From: Ruminococcus sp.
GTDB lineage: Bacteria > Bacillota_A > Clostridia > Oscillospirales > Ruminococcaceae
DNA length: 6,206 bases
Direction of reading: 5' to 3'
Assembly (NCBI RefSeq): GCF_016283395.1
Contig: NZ_JAEEMU010000002.1
Coordinates: 1 to 6,206 of the forward strand
Shown: positions 5,441-6,206 of the stretch, in pieces
How positions within the stretch are numbered: position 1 is the stretch's first letter
How the letters are laid out: each line of letters starts with the position of its first letter
Notes under the pieces: generated by a model
What the model saw: only the letters and a program-made list of their open reading frames with translations
What the model was told of the DNA's origin: nothing
Database searches by the model: none
Program-made: the position numbers and the translations under genes

Positions 5441-6206
5441 CGTATGTCTGCTCGGTACAGGCGGTATGCTTCCGCTGAAAGACAGGTTCCTTACAAGTCT
5501 TTATGCAGAGTTTAACGGAAAAGCTGTTCTTATAGACTGCGGTGAGGGCACACAGGTAGCTGCTGCGAAGCATGGACTGAAATTGAGTAAAATAGAGCTT
5601 ATACTCTTCACTCATTGCCATGCGGATCATGTTATGGGACTTACAGGACTGCTTTTATCTGTTGGCAATTGTTCACGTACAGAGCCCCTTGATATTGCTG
5701 CACCCAAAAGCTGTATACCTGTACTTGAAAAGCTTGTAAGCATATGCGGTGGACTTCCTTATGAAGTGCGTCTGCATAGTATTCCAGAGGACAGAACATA
5801 TGAATTTATTGCTGATACAATTGATCCTATGCTGACAATAATGACTCTGCCACTTTCTCACAGAGTCAGCTGTATCGGCTACAGTCTTATCCTTGAAAAA
5901 AAGCCTGTTTTTCTTCCTGAAAAGGCAAAGGAACTTGATATCCCCGTGGAGATGTGGAAAAGACTTCACAGTGGTGAAACAGTTACCCTCAGTGACGGAA
6001 GAAGTATCTCGCCCGAGTCCGTAACGGGCGTTAAAAGGCAGCCTTTAAAAATAACCTATACAACGGATACTCTCCCAATTGATGAAATTGTTGGATTTGC
6101 GGAAAGCTCGGACATTTTTGTCTGCGAGGGAATGTACGGACTTCACGATAAAAAGGAGTCTATGAACGAAAAGCACCATATGCTCATGCAGGACGCCTGC
6201 AATATT
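5433..6206 (+). CDS. rnz: Ribonuclease Z (tRNA 3'-end endonuclease), 3'-truncated by window end
   Basis: The open frame runs from the ATG at 5433 through the last base without a stop, giving 258 codons; bacterial RNase Z is usually near 305-310 aa, so roughly 50 residues are missing. It is a metallo-beta-lactamase-fold zinc nuclease that removes 3' trailers from tRNA precursors. Visible motifs are LLGTGG (6-11), LTSL (20-23), LIDCGEGTQ (33-41), THCHADH (60-66) with ligands His61, His63, Asp65 and His66, GLTGLLLSVGN (69-79), LPLSHRVSCIGY (139-150) with His143, the arm-region GETVTLSDGR (181-190), YTTDTLP (209-215) with ligand Asp212, CEGMYG (231-236) and KHHM (247-250) with His249. The last His-containing motif lies beyond the window. 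Local oddities are Leu214 and Leu251, where Arg and Thr are usual. Another metallo-beta-lactamase activity is possible but less likely. It overlaps rseP by 8 nt and has a perfect Shine-Dalgarno site. Confidence 0.9.
   Translation, partial: MADVCLLGTGGMLPLKDRFLTSLYAEFNGKAVLIDCGEGTQVAAAKHGLKLSKIELILFTHCHADHVMGLTGLLLSVGNCSRTEPLDIAAPKSCIPVLEKLVSICGGLPYEVRLHSIPEDRTYEFIADTIDPMLTIMTLPLSHRVSCIGYSLILEKKPVFLPEKAKELDIPVEMWKRLHSGETVTLSDGRSISPESVTGVKRQPLKITYTTDTLPIDEIVGFAESSDIFVCEGMYGLHDKKESMNEKHHMLMQDACNI

Noticed and set aside
1..6206. A novel defence, mobile or biosynthetic system
   Set aside because: Every long + strand frame is a recognisable core housekeeping gene in a known conserved order. There are no repeat arrays, transposase or integrase remnants, or compositional breaks.

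Overview
This window is a compact, single-strand run of seven housekeeping genes, all on the + strand: pyrH, frr, uppS, cdsA, dxr, rseP and the first 258 codons of an RNase Z gene (rnz). The gene order is the classic Firmicutes nucleotide/translation/lipid-carrier cluster. Clostridia-like features are a Gram-positive-type S2P protease with one PDZ domain, an RNase Z with the clostridial-style LTSL, FTHCHADH and CEGMYG motifs, purine-rich Shine-Dalgarno sites and a sigma-A-type promoter. Together with moderate GC, these suggest a Clostridia member, possibly Ruminococcus or a relative. The taxon is an inference from general familiarity; I could not run a search.

Positions 1-169 carry no gene I can support. 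They hold a probable intrinsic terminator (42-86) for something upstream, then a good sigma-A-like promoter (108-136) and a strong Shine-Dalgarno site for pyrH. pyrH therefore looks like the first gene of a transcription unit; rpsB-tsf, which often precede it in Firmicutes, are not visible here. From 170 to the window end the genes are very tightly packed: gaps of 21, 10 and 16 nt, a 1-nt overlap (uppS/cdsA) and an 8-nt overlap (rseP/rnz). The single exception is the 104-nt gap between cdsA and dxr, which contains three consecutive dyad-symmetric elements.

The genes fit together. PyrH makes UDP, and so UTP and CTP. CdsA uses CTP to make CDP-diacylglycerol for phospholipids. Dxr commits carbon to the MEP isoprenoid pathway, and UppS turns the resulting isoprenoids into undecaprenyl diphosphate, the wall-glycan carrier. 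RseP (RasP-like) is the intramembrane protease linked to envelope stress and signal-peptide clearance. Frr recycles ribosomes and RNase Z matures tRNA 3' ends. I see no mobile element, CRISPR array, RNA gene or obviously novel system. The points most worth a second look are the structured cdsA-dxr gap, the coupling of rnz to rseP, and a few substitutions in conserved motifs of Dxr and RNase Z.
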